From assembly GCA_964357255.1 (NCBI GenBank), contig CAYHKQ010000032.1, positions 1 through 25,450 on the forward strand: a stretch of DNA of 25,450 bases, read 5' to 3'. This DNA is from JBBTIS01 sp038059855. Lineage in GTDB: Bacteria; Elusimicrobiota; Elusimicrobia; JACQPE01. The notes under the pieces were generated by a model that saw only the letters and a list, made by a program, of their open reading frames with translations, ran no database searches and was not told the origin of the DNA. A program made the position numbers and the translations under genes. Positions 1 to 6,982 of this stretch are shown one piece after another. Each line of letters starts with the position of its first letter. Position 1 is the first letter of the stretch.

Positions 1-90
1 TAATCCGGCCATCCCCCTTGTGGGGAAGGGGGCAATTGAACATTTCAGGTTAGTGGTAGAGATTAGCTCTTGGAACTCTTTAATTTGGAG

Positions 91-170
91 GGTCAATTTT
101 GATTAGCATGAGGCGTGGTCAAAATTGATTAACGGTAAAGTCCTTGAAGACAGGACCAATTTTAGTGAGC
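91..170. repeat. Degenerate direct repeats, probable IS21-type end relic
   Basis: Three related blocks lie in tandem: 91-107 (GGTCAATTTTGATTAGC), 117-133 (GGTCAAAATTGATTAAC) and a weaker one at 153-170. The first two are 26 bp apart. Multiple short GGTCAA-type terminal repeats are a known property of IS21-family ends, and no transposase gene is visible here, so this would be the outer end of an element lying left of the window or a relic. The family assignment rests on resemblance only. A 7-bp stem (13-19 with 26-32, loop GTGGGG) lies upstream and could be a terminator-like hairpin. Confidence 0.4.
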
Positions 171-217
171 AGGAGAGGGCCAAAAAAACTGAGCGGTGAA
201 GCTGTGGCATTGGTTTT

Positions 218-430
218 TCATCCTCCTTTGGATTTGCGATAGAACTTGTAGCCTCTCCTCTTCAAATTTTTGACCAGGCACTGCCAACAGGAGCGCCTGA
301 GGCCCCGCCGGAGAAAATAATCAAAGCCATCAAAATCCAGATCGCCGTTGGCGTATACCTTGATGGCGAACTCATCCAAAAGCAGAGGTTGTTTATTTTT
401 TGGCTTTTTGGTGGGCGATTTCTTTTTCAT
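218..430 (-). CDS. Small basic hypothetical protein (doubtful)
   Basis: This 70-residue ORF is not recognised. Its N-terminus is lysine and proline rich (MKKKSPTKKPKNKQP). The middle is acidic and aromatic (NGDLDFDGFDYF) and the C-terminus is again strongly basic, ending RRGYKFYRKSKGG. No signal peptide or membrane segment is visible, and there is no convincing Shine-Dalgarno sequence before the ATG. It lies between the IS21-like relic and the arsR promoter and is divergent from arsR. It may be a real small protein, possibly nucleic-acid binding from its charge, or a chance ORF in relic DNA. Low confidence either way. Confidence 0.3.
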   Translation of the reverse strand: MKKKSPTKKPKNKQPLLLDEFAIKVYANGDLDFDGFDYFLRRGLRRSCWQCLVKNLKRRGYKFYRKSKGG

Positions 431-521
431 ATCGGCCGGGGCGTATTGGCTGCCTTAGCCTGAGACCGATTGCCTTCTTTCTAGGCCCGCATCAAGCGGG
501 AAATATAGAACGAGCCAGCCC

Positions 522-551
522 TTGACATCAAATTGAGATATGAGTTAGTAT
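522..551 (+). promoter_or_regulatory. Promoter of the arsR-RND operon
   Basis: A perfect -35 hexamer TTGACA (522-527) is followed after 18 bp by TAGTAT (546-551), which matches four of six positions of the -10 consensus. Transcription would start near 558, inside the inverted repeat at 555-580. This is the best sigma-70-type promoter in the window. Confidence 0.65.
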
Positions 552-554
552 TTA

Positions 555-580
555 TGTAGTTGCGAATCTTAGCAACTACA
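555..580. promoter_or_regulatory. Inverted-repeat operator, probable ArsR site
   Basis: TGTAGTTGC (555-563) and GCAACTACA (572-580) form a perfect 9-bp inverted repeat with an 8-bp spacer. It covers the predicted transcription start and lies just ahead of the arsR start codon. ArsR/SmtB-type repressors usually bind such imperfect or perfect dyads over their own promoters, so autoregulation of the whole operon is the natural reading. Confidence 0.65.
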
Positions 581-601
581 AGCCAGGAGCCAGGAGGTTG
601 C

Positions 602-946
602 GTGGCCACAAAGTCTGACAAGCTGATCTACGAAATGCACGCCGAGGTATGCTCGGTATTTTCCAACCCGAAACGCCTGGAGATCATCAATGTTTTGCGG
701 GAAGGCGAGAAAACCGTAGGCGAATTAACAAAGGCAATGGGGGTTCCTAAAGCCAATGTCTCCCAACAACTCGCTATTTTGCGCGATAAAAGCATTCTCG
801 CCACGCGCCGGGAAGGCCAGCGCATCTACTACCGCCTATCTTACCCCAAGATGCTCAGGGCCTATGATCTTTTAAGGGAGGTGCTTCTCGAGCGGCTGGA
901 AAAGCAGGGGGTGATGGCTAAGCGATTTCGGGGATGCGCATCATGA
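602..946 (+). CDS. ArsR/SmtB-family winged-helix transcriptional regulator
   Basis: This is a 114-residue repressor-type DNA-binding protein. The winged helix-turn-helix is clear: NPKRLEIINVL (residues 22-32), GELTKAMGVPKANVSQQLAIL as the recognition region, and a wing ending TRREGQRIYYRL. The GTG at 602 is chosen because AGGAGG (592-597) precedes it; the in-frame TTG at 560 lies inside the operator and would add 14 residues. The ELCVCDL metal-binding motif of classical ArsR is absent. The only cysteines are C17 and C112, near the two ends, so a thiol or metal sensor is possible but unproven, and the inducer cannot be named. The stop codon overlaps the exporter ATG (ATGA), so both are probably translationally coupled, and the regulator likely controls the export genes that follow. 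Confidence 0.85.
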   Translation: MATKSDKLIYEMHAEVCSVFSNPKRLEIINVLREGEKTVGELTKAMGVPKANVSQQLAILRDKSILATRREGQRIYYRLSYPKMLRAYDLLREVLLERLEKQGVMAKRFRGCAS

Positions 947-3273
947 GTTGGGCGCGGAAGTTTTCTTTGGTTGAGTTTTCCGTTGAGCATCCCCGGTTGG
1001 TTGTGGCCTTGACGGTTTTACTGAGCCTGGCCGCGATTACACAGTTTCCCAAAGTCAAAACGGACACCAATCCCAAGAACATGCTTCCCCCCACCGCGGA
1101 GGTCCGGGTCTCAAATGATGCCGTGGAGAGGACCTTCGGCCTCTATGAGGACATGATCGTAGTCGGAATCGCCAACGAGTCCGGCATCTTCAACCAGGAG
1201 ACGCTGGGAAAGATGAAAAGAATTACCGATGAGATCCTTAAGACCCCAGGTGTGGCCGCCAGGGACGTGGCGAGCTTCACAACGATAGACAACGTCACGG
1301 TCAAGGAAGGAACGCTCCAGGTAAGCCCCCTGATGACCGATGTGCCCAATAACGCTCGGGAGCTGGAGGGGCTGCGTAAGCAGCTTTTCGAGAATCCCAT
1401 GTTCGTCGGTCGCATCATCTCACAGGACGGCAAGACTGCGGCGATTTATGTTCCCCTTGAGAAAGGAGCCAACGGCAAGGCTATAGCGGACAATATCCGG
1501 GAGATCGTCAGGCGCGAAGGGGGCCCGGAGAATTATCACGTCGCCGGCGATCCCGTGGCGCGGGATACCTTCGGCGCTGAGATGTTCAAGCTGATGGCGG
1601 TTTTCGCTCCCCTAGCCGGGCTGGTCATGTTCGCGGTCCGGTACCTAATGTTCGGCGATCTCTTCCTCTCCGTCGTCCTTATGATGGACGCCATGATAGC
1701 GATCCTTTGGAGCATGGGGTTACTTATCGCATTTGGATTTCCCATCCACATAATGAGTTCGATGGCCCCGGTGTTTTTGATGGCCATTGCCACGGATTCT
1801 ATCCACATCTTCAACGAGTTCTACTTTCGTTACAAAGAGGAACGGAACAAAAAGGCCGCCATCCTCAAGACGATGGAGGCGGTGGGGCGGCCCGTGCGCT
1901 ACACCGCGCTCGCCACGGCGACGGGGTTTGCGGTTCTTCTCTTCATGAACATCATCCCTGTCAAGGTCTTCGGAGGCCTTGTAGCCTTCGGGACCCTCCT
2001 CCTGAGAATCCTGAGCTTCAGCTTTGTCCCCGCAATGTTCACCTTCGTCAAAGAGGAAAGCATTAAGAAGGCCTCGCAGGGAGAGGAGATCGGGTCCAGC
2101 CGCGCCTCGCGGTTTCTCGAGCGCCTTGCGGGCTTGGGGGCGCACAGACCCTGGACCGTGGTTTTGACGGGTTTCGCGCTCTTTGCGGTGGCGGTCGCCG
2201 GCACAACCCATATCGTGGTCAACAATAACATGGTGAAGTGGTTCAAAAAATCCAGCGAGGTCCGAACGGCCGACCGCGTCATGAACGAGGCGCTTGGCGG
2301 AACGTCGCTTGGTTATTTGGTAGTTGACTCCAAAGAGAGCGAGGAGGAGTTCATTAAGACTCCTCAGGCCCTGCTCTATATCGAGGGACTCCAGCGCCAC
2401 CTGGAAAGACTTCCTTACATCGGCAAGACGACCTCGGTTGTGGATTACGTCAAGCGAATCAACCGCGTCCTGCACAACAACGACCCGGGCTATGAGAAGG
2501 TACCGGAGTCCAAGGAGATGGTCGGACAGTACCTGTTTCTCTTCTCCATGTCCGCCAAACCCTCGGACCTCGACAACGTGGTAGACCCCTCCTTTAAGAT
2601 GGCCAATGTGTGGGTGCAACTCAAAACCTGGGACGCAAAGGCCATGCGAGGGGTGATTGAGGCCGTCCGCAAGTATCAGCAGGACAATCCCCTCGCTATG
2701 GAGATTAAACCAGCCGGGATCGCCTACTTCAACCTGATCTGGAACGACGAGGTGCTGTGGGACATGATAAAGGGATTCCTTATGGCCCTGGTGGTCATTT
2801 TCGCCATCCTGGCCGTTAACTTCCGGTCGCCCAAATGGGCTGCGGTGGGCTATGTCCCGCTTCTTTTTACCATCATTCTGATTTATGGAGCCGTGGGATT
2901 TATGGGTAAGGATTTCGACATGCCCATCTCGGTTCTCTCCTGTCTCTCGCTGGGGATGGCGGTGGATTTCGCCATCCATTTCATCAATAGGTTCCGGCAA
3001 CGGTTGGCAGAAAGTCGGGCCGCGCCCACTACTGAGTCAATCGAGGAAGCCCTCCTCTGGACCGCAGCGCGTCCCGGAAAGGGCATCCTGCGCAACGCCG
3101 TTCTTTTCGCCGCGGCATTCTCCGTGATGCTTTTTGCGCCCCTGACTCCCTATGTCACGGTGGGCGCTTTTATCGTGGCCATGATGCTCTTGAGCGCGAT
3201 CCTTTGCATAGTCTATATACCAGCCCTGATCGTGCTTTTTAGAAAATGGCTGTTTACCGCCGAGGAGGTTTGA
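943..3273 (+). CDS. RND-superfamily MMPL-type exporter (COG1033 type)
   Basis: This 776-residue inner-membrane protein has two repeated halves typical of MmpL/HpnN-like RND transporters. Each half has one helix (about residues 17-35 and 405-425), a periplasmic domain, then a five-helix bundle (about 215-370 and 620-770). The proton-relay aspartates expected in TM4 and TM10 are present as ATDSIHIFNEF (D285) and AVDFAIHFINRF (D675). The ATG at 943 overlaps the arsR stop; an in-frame ATG at 934 is the alternative. Family members export lipids, hopanoids, polyketide-like lipids or other hydrophobic compounds. The adjoining LolA-like and beta-barrel genes point to delivery of such a molecule across the envelope, but the cargo is unknown. 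The usual RND partners MFP and TolC are absent. Confidence 0.88.
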   Translation: MSWARKFSLVEFSVEHPRLVVALTVLLSLAAITQFPKVKTDTNPKNMLPPTAEVRVSNDAVERTFGLYEDMIVVGIANESGIFNQETLGKMKRITDEILKTPGVAARDVASFTTIDNVTVKEGTLQVSPLMTDVPNNARELEGLRKQLFENPMFVGRIISQDGKTAAIYVPLEKGANGKAIADNIREIVRREGGPENYHVAGDPVARDTFGAEMFKLMAVFAPLAGLVMFAVRYLMFGDLFLSVVLMMDAMIAILWSMGLLIAFGFPIHIMSSMAPVFLMAIATDSIHIFNEFYFRYKEERNKKAAILKTMEAVGRPVRYTALATATGFAVLLFMNIIPVKVFGGLVAFGTLLLRILSFSFVPAMFTFVKEESIKKASQGEEIGSSRASRFLERLAGLGAHRPWTVVLTGFALFAVAVAGTTHIVVNNNMVKWFKKSSEVRTADRVMNEALGGTSLGYLVVDSKESEEEFIKTPQALLYIEGLQRHLERLPYIGKTTSVVDYVKRINRVLHNNDPGYEKVPESKEMVGQYLFLFSMSAKPSDLDNVVDPSFKMANVWVQLKTWDAKAMRGVIEAVRKYQQDNPLAMEIKPAGIAYFNLIWNDEVLWDMIKGFLMALVVIFAILAVNFRSPKWAAVGYVPLLFTIILIYGAVGFMGKDFDMPISVLSCLSLGMAVDFAIHFINRFRQRLAESRAAPTTESIEEALLWTAARPGKGILRNAVLFAAAFSVMLFAPLTPYVTVGAFIVAMMLLSAILCIVYIPALIVLFRKWLFTAEEV

Positions 3274-3274
3274 A

Positions 3275-4081
3275 ATGACCAAACGAAAGTTCACAACCAT
3301 GTCGGCTGCAGCGAGCTTAGCGCTGACTGCCGCCTTACCGTCTTTCGCCCAGGAGGCCGATCCGGCCAAGATCATCCGGAATTCTCAGCAGGCATTCTTT
3401 TACCAAGCAGAGAGCTTCCGAGCCAGGGTTAAGATGACCCTCACTAGCGCCTCAGGAAGCGAGCGCCTCCGTGAGTTGACCATGCTACGCATCAATATGC
3501 CCAAAGGTGGGGACCAGAGATACTTCATGTATTTCCATGCCCCCGGCGATGTCCGCCGCATGGCTTTTCTCGTCTATAAATATCCCGCCAGGGAGGACGA
3601 TCGATGGCTCTTCATCCCTGCCTTGAATCTTGTCCAGCGCATCGCAGCCAAAGACGCGCAGGCAAGCTTTGTCGGCTCTGACTTCACCTACGAAGATGTC
3701 TCGGGCAGGGACGTGGAAGCTGACAAGCACAAGCTTCTGCGGGAGGAAGAGAACGGCGGCAAGCCTTGCTATGTGATCGAGAGCATGCCCAAGGGCTCTG
3801 CCTCCTACAAGAGAAAGGTGTCCTGGATCGACAAGACGACATCCATTCCCCTCAAAGAGGAGTATTACGACGTGCAGGACCAGCTTTTCAAGGAGTTCAT
3901 GGCGGAGAGGGTCATGGAGATTGACGGCGTGCCGACTATCATGAAACGCACCATGAAAAACGTCAAATCGGGCCACAAGACGGTGGTTGAATTCAGCGAG
4001 GTTAAATACCGCCTTGCGCTCAAGCCGGAAGAGTTTAGTGAGCGGACATTGAGGAACCCGCCCGGGAACTGGATCAAATAG
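3275..4081 (+). CDS. LolA-like periplasmic outer-membrane lipoprotein-sorting-type protein
   Basis: This 268-residue protein has a cleavable signal peptide (KRKFTTMSAAASLALTAALPSFA, cut before QEADP). Its body resembles the LolA-like 'outer membrane lipoprotein-sorting protein' family (COG2834, LolA_like): alternating beta-strand segments such as RYFMYFHAPGDVRRMAFLVY, DDRWLFIPALNLVQRI and GSDFTYEDVSGRD, and a C-terminal KYRLALKPEEFSERTL. Such proteins are half-barrels that carry acylated or hydrophobic ligands through the periplasm. GGAGG (3264-3268) precedes the ATG, one base after the exporter stop. It is commonly encoded beside COG1033 exporters, which supports a cargo-carrier role. It is not LolA of the canonical lipoprotein pathway, because no LolB or LolCDE is nearby. 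Confidence 0.82.
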   Translation: MTKRKFTTMSAAASLALTAALPSFAQEADPAKIIRNSQQAFFYQAESFRARVKMTLTSASGSERLRELTMLRINMPKGGDQRYFMYFHAPGDVRRMAFLVYKYPAREDDRWLFIPALNLVQRIAAKDAQASFVGSDFTYEDVSGRDVEADKHKLLREEENGGKPCYVIESMPKGSASYKRKVSWIDKTTSIPLKEEYYDVQDQLFKEFMAERVMEIDGVPTIMKRTMKNVKSGHKTVVEFSEVKYRLALKPEEFSERTLRNPPGNWIK

Positions 4082-4084
4082 GTG

Positions 4085-5338
4085 ATGGGCCGCCCCTGGA
4101 TTCTGGCGATTCTTTTCCTGGCTCCGTGCAACTTGGCTCAGGCCAGCGGCCTGGAGTGGCACGGCTTCGTGCAGACCAACTACGCCTTTCGGCTGGGCAC
4201 GACAAGGCAGGACAAGCCGCCGTCAGGAGATTTCTTTCTGGGCGAAGAGAGTCTCCAGTTGCAACTATCGGGGTTAGCTCCCAAAGGCGGGGCGGGCTAC
4301 TTTGCCAAGACGGACTTTTTCCGCGATGAGGTGGACGGCCAAGCGGAGGTGGACGTGCGCGAGGCCTACCTGAGCTACGCTGGCGGCCCTTTGGATCTCA
4401 GGGTAGGCCGGCAGATCCACACCTGGGGCGTTGGAGACCTCCTCTTCATCAACGACCTCTTCCCCAAGAACTACGTCGCGCTCTTCTCCGGTCGGCCCCT
4501 GGAATACTTAAAGACCGGCGTGGGCAGTCTCAAGACGAGTCTCTACTCGGATCAAGTATCCCTGGACTTCGTTGCAATTCCGTTTTTCGAGCCGGACCAA
4601 CTCCCCACCAGCCGGCGATTTTTTGTCTTCGACCCTTTCCAGCAGGTGACAAACCGAGTGGAATCCAAGCCGCGCCATGATCTGGGAAACACAGAGCTTG
4701 CCGCAAGGCTCTACCGCCCCGTCTTAGGCTTCGACGCGACGCTCTACGCCTACAGGGGTTTTTTTCGGACACCTTTAATGGAGCCGGACTCCATGACAGC
4801 CCCGACTAGGCTCACTATAGTCTACCCGAGACTCTCCGCGTATGGGGCCAGCCTTCAAGGAAACGCCGTGGGCGGAGTCTTGAGCCTTGAGGCTGGCTTC
4901 TATGATTCCCGGCAGGATGCAGAGGGGAGCAACCTCGTGATTCCCAATTCACAGACTAAATTCCTCATAGGATATCAGCGCTCCCCGTGGACGGATTTCA
5001 CGGCCGGCCTCCAGTACTACGGCGAGTACATGCGCCGCTATGACCGTTACGAGACGAGCCTTCCCGCCGGGTTCCCGAAGCAGGATCTGTTGCGCCAACT
5101 GCTGACGTTGAGACTTACGCAACTATTGAAATACCAGACATGGAGGCTTTCCCTGTTCTCCTTTTGGAGTCCCACGGATGAGGACTTCTACCTCATCCCC
5201 GAAGCGGCTTGTCGCGTGACGGACGAACTCACGGCAACCGTGGGAGCAAACATCTTCGGAGGAGCCAGAAATACCACCTTCCTTGGGCAACTGGACTCAA
5301 ACGACAATCTTTATTTCACCATGCGATACGAATTTTGA
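4085..5338 (+). CDS. Outer-membrane beta-barrel protein, DUF1302-like
   Basis: This protein of about 417 residues has a signal peptide (GRPWILAILFLAPCNLAQA, cut near SG-LEW) and a chain of amphipathic strands ending in a C-terminal aromatic residue (FTMRYEF), the mark of BAM-inserted barrels. The segment VDVREAYLSYAGGPLDLRVG followed by RQIHTWGVGDLLFINDLFPKN resembles the DUF1302/porin-like proteins found beside COG1033 exporters and LolA-like or DUF1329 proteins. It may form the outer-membrane receiving or export component of this system. ATG 4085 is preferred to the adjacent in-frame GTG 4082; Shine-Dalgarno support is weak (AGG only), so translation is probably coupled to the upstream stop at 4079-4081. 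Confidence 0.8.
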   Translation: MGRPWILAILFLAPCNLAQASGLEWHGFVQTNYAFRLGTTRQDKPPSGDFFLGEESLQLQLSGLAPKGGAGYFAKTDFFRDEVDGQAEVDVREAYLSYAGGPLDLRVGRQIHTWGVGDLLFINDLFPKNYVALFSGRPLEYLKTGVGSLKTSLYSDQVSLDFVAIPFFEPDQLPTSRRFFVFDPFQQVTNRVESKPRHDLGNTELAARLYRPVLGFDATLYAYRGFFRTPLMEPDSMTAPTRLTIVYPRLSAYGASLQGNAVGGVLSLEAGFYDSRQDAEGSNLVIPNSQTKFLIGYQRSPWTDFTAGLQYYGEYMRRYDRYETSLPAGFPKQDLLRQLLTLRLTQLLKYQTWRLSLFSFWSPTDEDFYLIPEAACRVTDELTATVGANIFGGARNTTFLGQLDSNDNLYFTMRYEF

Positions 5339-5357
5339 TTATGGAGGAAAAAATATT

Positions 5358-5414
5358 ATGAAGACCCTTTTCATTCTGAACGATCCGCCCTACGGGAGGA
5401 TGTCCCGAATCTAG
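5358..5414 (+). pseudogene. Truncated DsrE-family gene start
   Basis: GGAGG (5343-5347) and the ATG at 5358 begin MKTLFILNDPPYG, the typical N-terminus of DsrE/DsrF-like sulfur-relay-fold proteins. After glycine 13 the reading frame enters unrelated sequence (RMSRI) and stops at 5412-5414. A normal member is about 110-120 residues. The gene therefore looks cut by an insertion or deletion near 5396, leaving only its start attached to the operon. The identification rests on 13 residues plus the good ribosome binding site and operon position. Confidence 0.65.
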
Positions 5415-5429
5415 TTGAAAGAAATTGAG

Positions 5430-5490
5430 GCGGTTCCCCCAGCTTGGTAACATCAAGTTGGAAAACAAACGAAACCAAGGAGGAAACCGC
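5430..5490 (+). promoter_or_regulatory. Leader hairpin covering a ribosome binding site
   Basis: GCGGTT (5430-5435) pairs with AACCGC (5485-5490), and CTTGG (5443-5447) with CCAAG (5475-5479). The C-run between can pair partly with GAGGA (5480-5484). The right arm contains the GGAGG Shine-Dalgarno (5479-5483) of the ORF at 5493, so folding would hide the ribosome binding site. It could also be an end structure of a mobile element; the sequence alone does not decide. Confidence 0.45.
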
Positions 5491-5492
5491 TA

Positions 5493-5684
5493 ATGAAAAA
5501 ATATCAAATTCTGGAAAGGAAAGGGAAAAAATTCGAGAGTGTCCGAGGGGCCATCAGCAATCTTTGTTGCCGTTTTGAGATCAGGCTTGCAAACGACGCA
5601 AAATTACACAGACTCGTCGGCAATATAGAGAAAAACATTGGACAGGAAACAACGGCAACAAAACCGGAACGGCAACAAGAGTGA
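5493..5684 (+). CDS. Small hypothetical protein, possibly repeat-derived
   Basis: This 63-residue ORF is not recognised. It starts at ATG 5493, nine bases after GGAGG, and its TGA overlaps the GTG of the next gene (GTGA), which would allow coupled translation. The product is basic at the N-terminus (MKKYQILERKGKKFESVRG), has a CC pair in SNLCCRFEIR, and ends in a polar QETTATKPERQQE tail. It lies in the segment that replaced the body of the dsrE gene. It may be a small gene, the broken N-terminus of a mobile-element protein, or a chance ORF. The good ribosome binding site and spacing are the main support. Confidence 0.4.
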   Translation: MKKYQILERKGKKFESVRGAISNLCCRFEIRLANDAKLHRLVGNIEKNIGQETTATKPERQQE

Positions 5685-6151
5685 AATCTGACCCCTTTCT
5701 GTATTTTTTTGTTCGTCTAACCACGGTGGCGGCGTTTGCTGTTTTTGGGTCTTGCCGGGAGCCACTTGCGCTTTTAACCCTACCGGACCGGCAGGTGATT
5801 CGCGTAGAAGTGGCGCGCACGCAGAGGGATCGGGCGCGGGGGTTGATGTTTCGAGAGCGTCTGGAAAGTGATCGCGGAATGCTTTTTGTTTTTGACCGTG
5901 TCGGGGAGCGCTCGATGTGGATGAAGAATATGCGCATCGGCCTGGATATTATTTTTTTGGACGGCGAGGGCCGAATTATGAGCGTCAAATCCCACGTGCC
6001 CCCGGCGCCGCCGGATTCTTCTGACGAGCAGATACCTTTTGTCTCAGCCTTCGGGCAGTATGTTCTTGAAATTGCCGAGGGTGAGGCCCATCGTCATCGG
6101 CTTGAGCCAGGGCAAAAAATTGACGGCGAACCTTTCGTAATGAAACGATAA
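5681..6151 (+). CDS. DUF192 family protein (COG1430)
   Basis: This protein of 156 residues or fewer matches the DUF192 core: TQRDRARGLMFRERLESDRGMLFVF, then MWMKNMRIGLDIIFLDGEGRI, VKSHVPP and a C-terminal FVLE-like strand (QYVLEIAEGEAHRHRLEPGQKI). The family consists of small beta-rich, mostly secreted or periplasmic proteins without a settled function. The N-terminus holds a hydrophobic stretch ending VFGSC, a weak lipobox, so it may be membrane anchored. The GTG at 5681 overlaps the upstream stop. Its first codons come from a repeat-like phrase, so a later start (for example GTG 5726) remains possible. It is followed after three bases by the nucleotidyltransferase gene. Confidence 0.82.
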   Translation: MKSDPFLYFFVRLTTVAAFAVFGSCREPLALLTLPDRQVIRVEVARTQRDRARGLMFRERLESDRGMLFVFDRVGERSMWMKNMRIGLDIIFLDGEGRIMSVKSHVPPAPPDSSDEQIPFVSAFGQYVLEIAEGEAHRHRLEPGQKIDGEPFVMKR

Positions 6152-6154
6152 GAT

Positions 6155-6913
6155 ATGGTTATGAAGTCCTTTTTGCCCCAAGAAGCCGTGGTCCTAGTGG
6201 GAGGACTCGGCACCCGGCTGGGGCCCTTGACACGCGATGTGCCTAAGCCCATGCTTCTGGTGGCTGGCCGGCCGTTTTTGGAATACTTTCTGCTCCGGCT
6301 CAAAAACGAGGGAATCCGCCGGGTGGCGCTGGCCGTGGCTTATCACAGCCAGGTTATAAAGAATTATTTTGGCGATGGGCGCCGGCTGGGCCTTGAGATT
6401 TTTTATTCCGATCCTGAAGGACGCCAGCTTGGCACCGGAGGCTCCATAAAGGAAGCCGAGAACTTGATCCATGGAAAACAGTTTTTTGCCATGAACGGCG
6501 ATGTCTATTTTGAGGCGCCGCTCGATCGGCTTTGGCGGGAACATTGCCGAGGCGCTCACGAGATTACCTTGGCGTTGGCTAGCGCGGCGGACTCGGGACG
6601 CTACGGCCGCGTGCGGCTCGATGGCCAGGGCAGGGTCGCGTCGTTTTTGGAAAAAAGCGCCACGGCGAGCCCCGGGCCTTGCTTGATTAACGGCGGAATT
6701 TACGTTTTTCAACGCCAGGTTCTCGAGAGAATTCCTTCGGGCGTGGATTATTCTCTTGAGCGGGACCTTTTTCCGGTTTTGGCCGGTCGTTCTTTGGGCG
6801 GGGCGGCTTTTCCTGAAGCGTTTTTTATTGACATCGGGACCCCCGAGGATTATGATCGGGCGAATCGCGAATTGCCAATGCGGCTCAAAGAGAAAGGCTA
6901 CGCAGGCCAATAG
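6155..6913 (+). CDS. HddC-like sugar-1-phosphate nucleotidyltransferase
   Basis: This cytoplasmic enzyme of 252 residues transfers a nucleotidyl group to a sugar phosphate. The Rossmann-like NTP_transferase fold starts with GGLGTRLGPLTRDVPKPM, the nucleotide-binding and activating signature (residues about 16-33). GTGGSIKEAE, AMNGDVYFE (metal-binding Asp) and LINGGIYVF follow, and the end is FFIDIGTPEDYDRAN. This pattern is closest to D-glycero-D-manno-heptose 1-phosphate guanylyltransferase (HddC) and related mannose-1-phosphate enzymes. No other heptose gene (gmhA, gmhB, hddA) is in the window, so the exact sugar is uncertain. ATG 6161 is an alternative start. Confidence 0.78.
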   Translation: MVMKSFLPQEAVVLVGGLGTRLGPLTRDVPKPMLLVAGRPFLEYFLLRLKNEGIRRVALAVAYHSQVIKNYFGDGRRLGLEIFYSDPEGRQLGTGGSIKEAENLIHGKQFFAMNGDVYFEAPLDRLWREHCRGAHEITLALASAADSGRYGRVRLDGQGRVASFLEKSATASPGPCLINGGIYVFQRQVLERIPSGVDYSLERDLFPVLAGRSLGGAAFPEAFFIDIGTPEDYDRANRELPMRLKEKGYAGQ

Positions 6914-6967
6914 CGCCAATGGCCTTGCGTTGCTCGCCTTATTCGCTCCGGCCTTCTTTTTCTTGAA

Positions 6968-6976
6968 TGGTATACT
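6968..6976 (+). promoter_or_regulatory. Extended -10 promoter of the zinc-ribbon gene
   Basis: TGG TATACT (6968-6976) matches an extended -10 element and ends six bases before the ATG at 6983. Initiation about seven bases downstream would place the transcript start at or next to the start codon, giving a leaderless mRNA. There is no Shine-Dalgarno sequence and no good -35. Confidence 0.5.
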
Positions 6977-6982
6977 GATTTT

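Noticed and set aside
1720..3000. Long minus-strand ORF of 426 codons opposite the exporter gene
   Set aside because: Its composition is histidine- and glycine-rich without any domain, and it is antisense to a clear RND exporter. It is a shadow of high-GC coding sequence.
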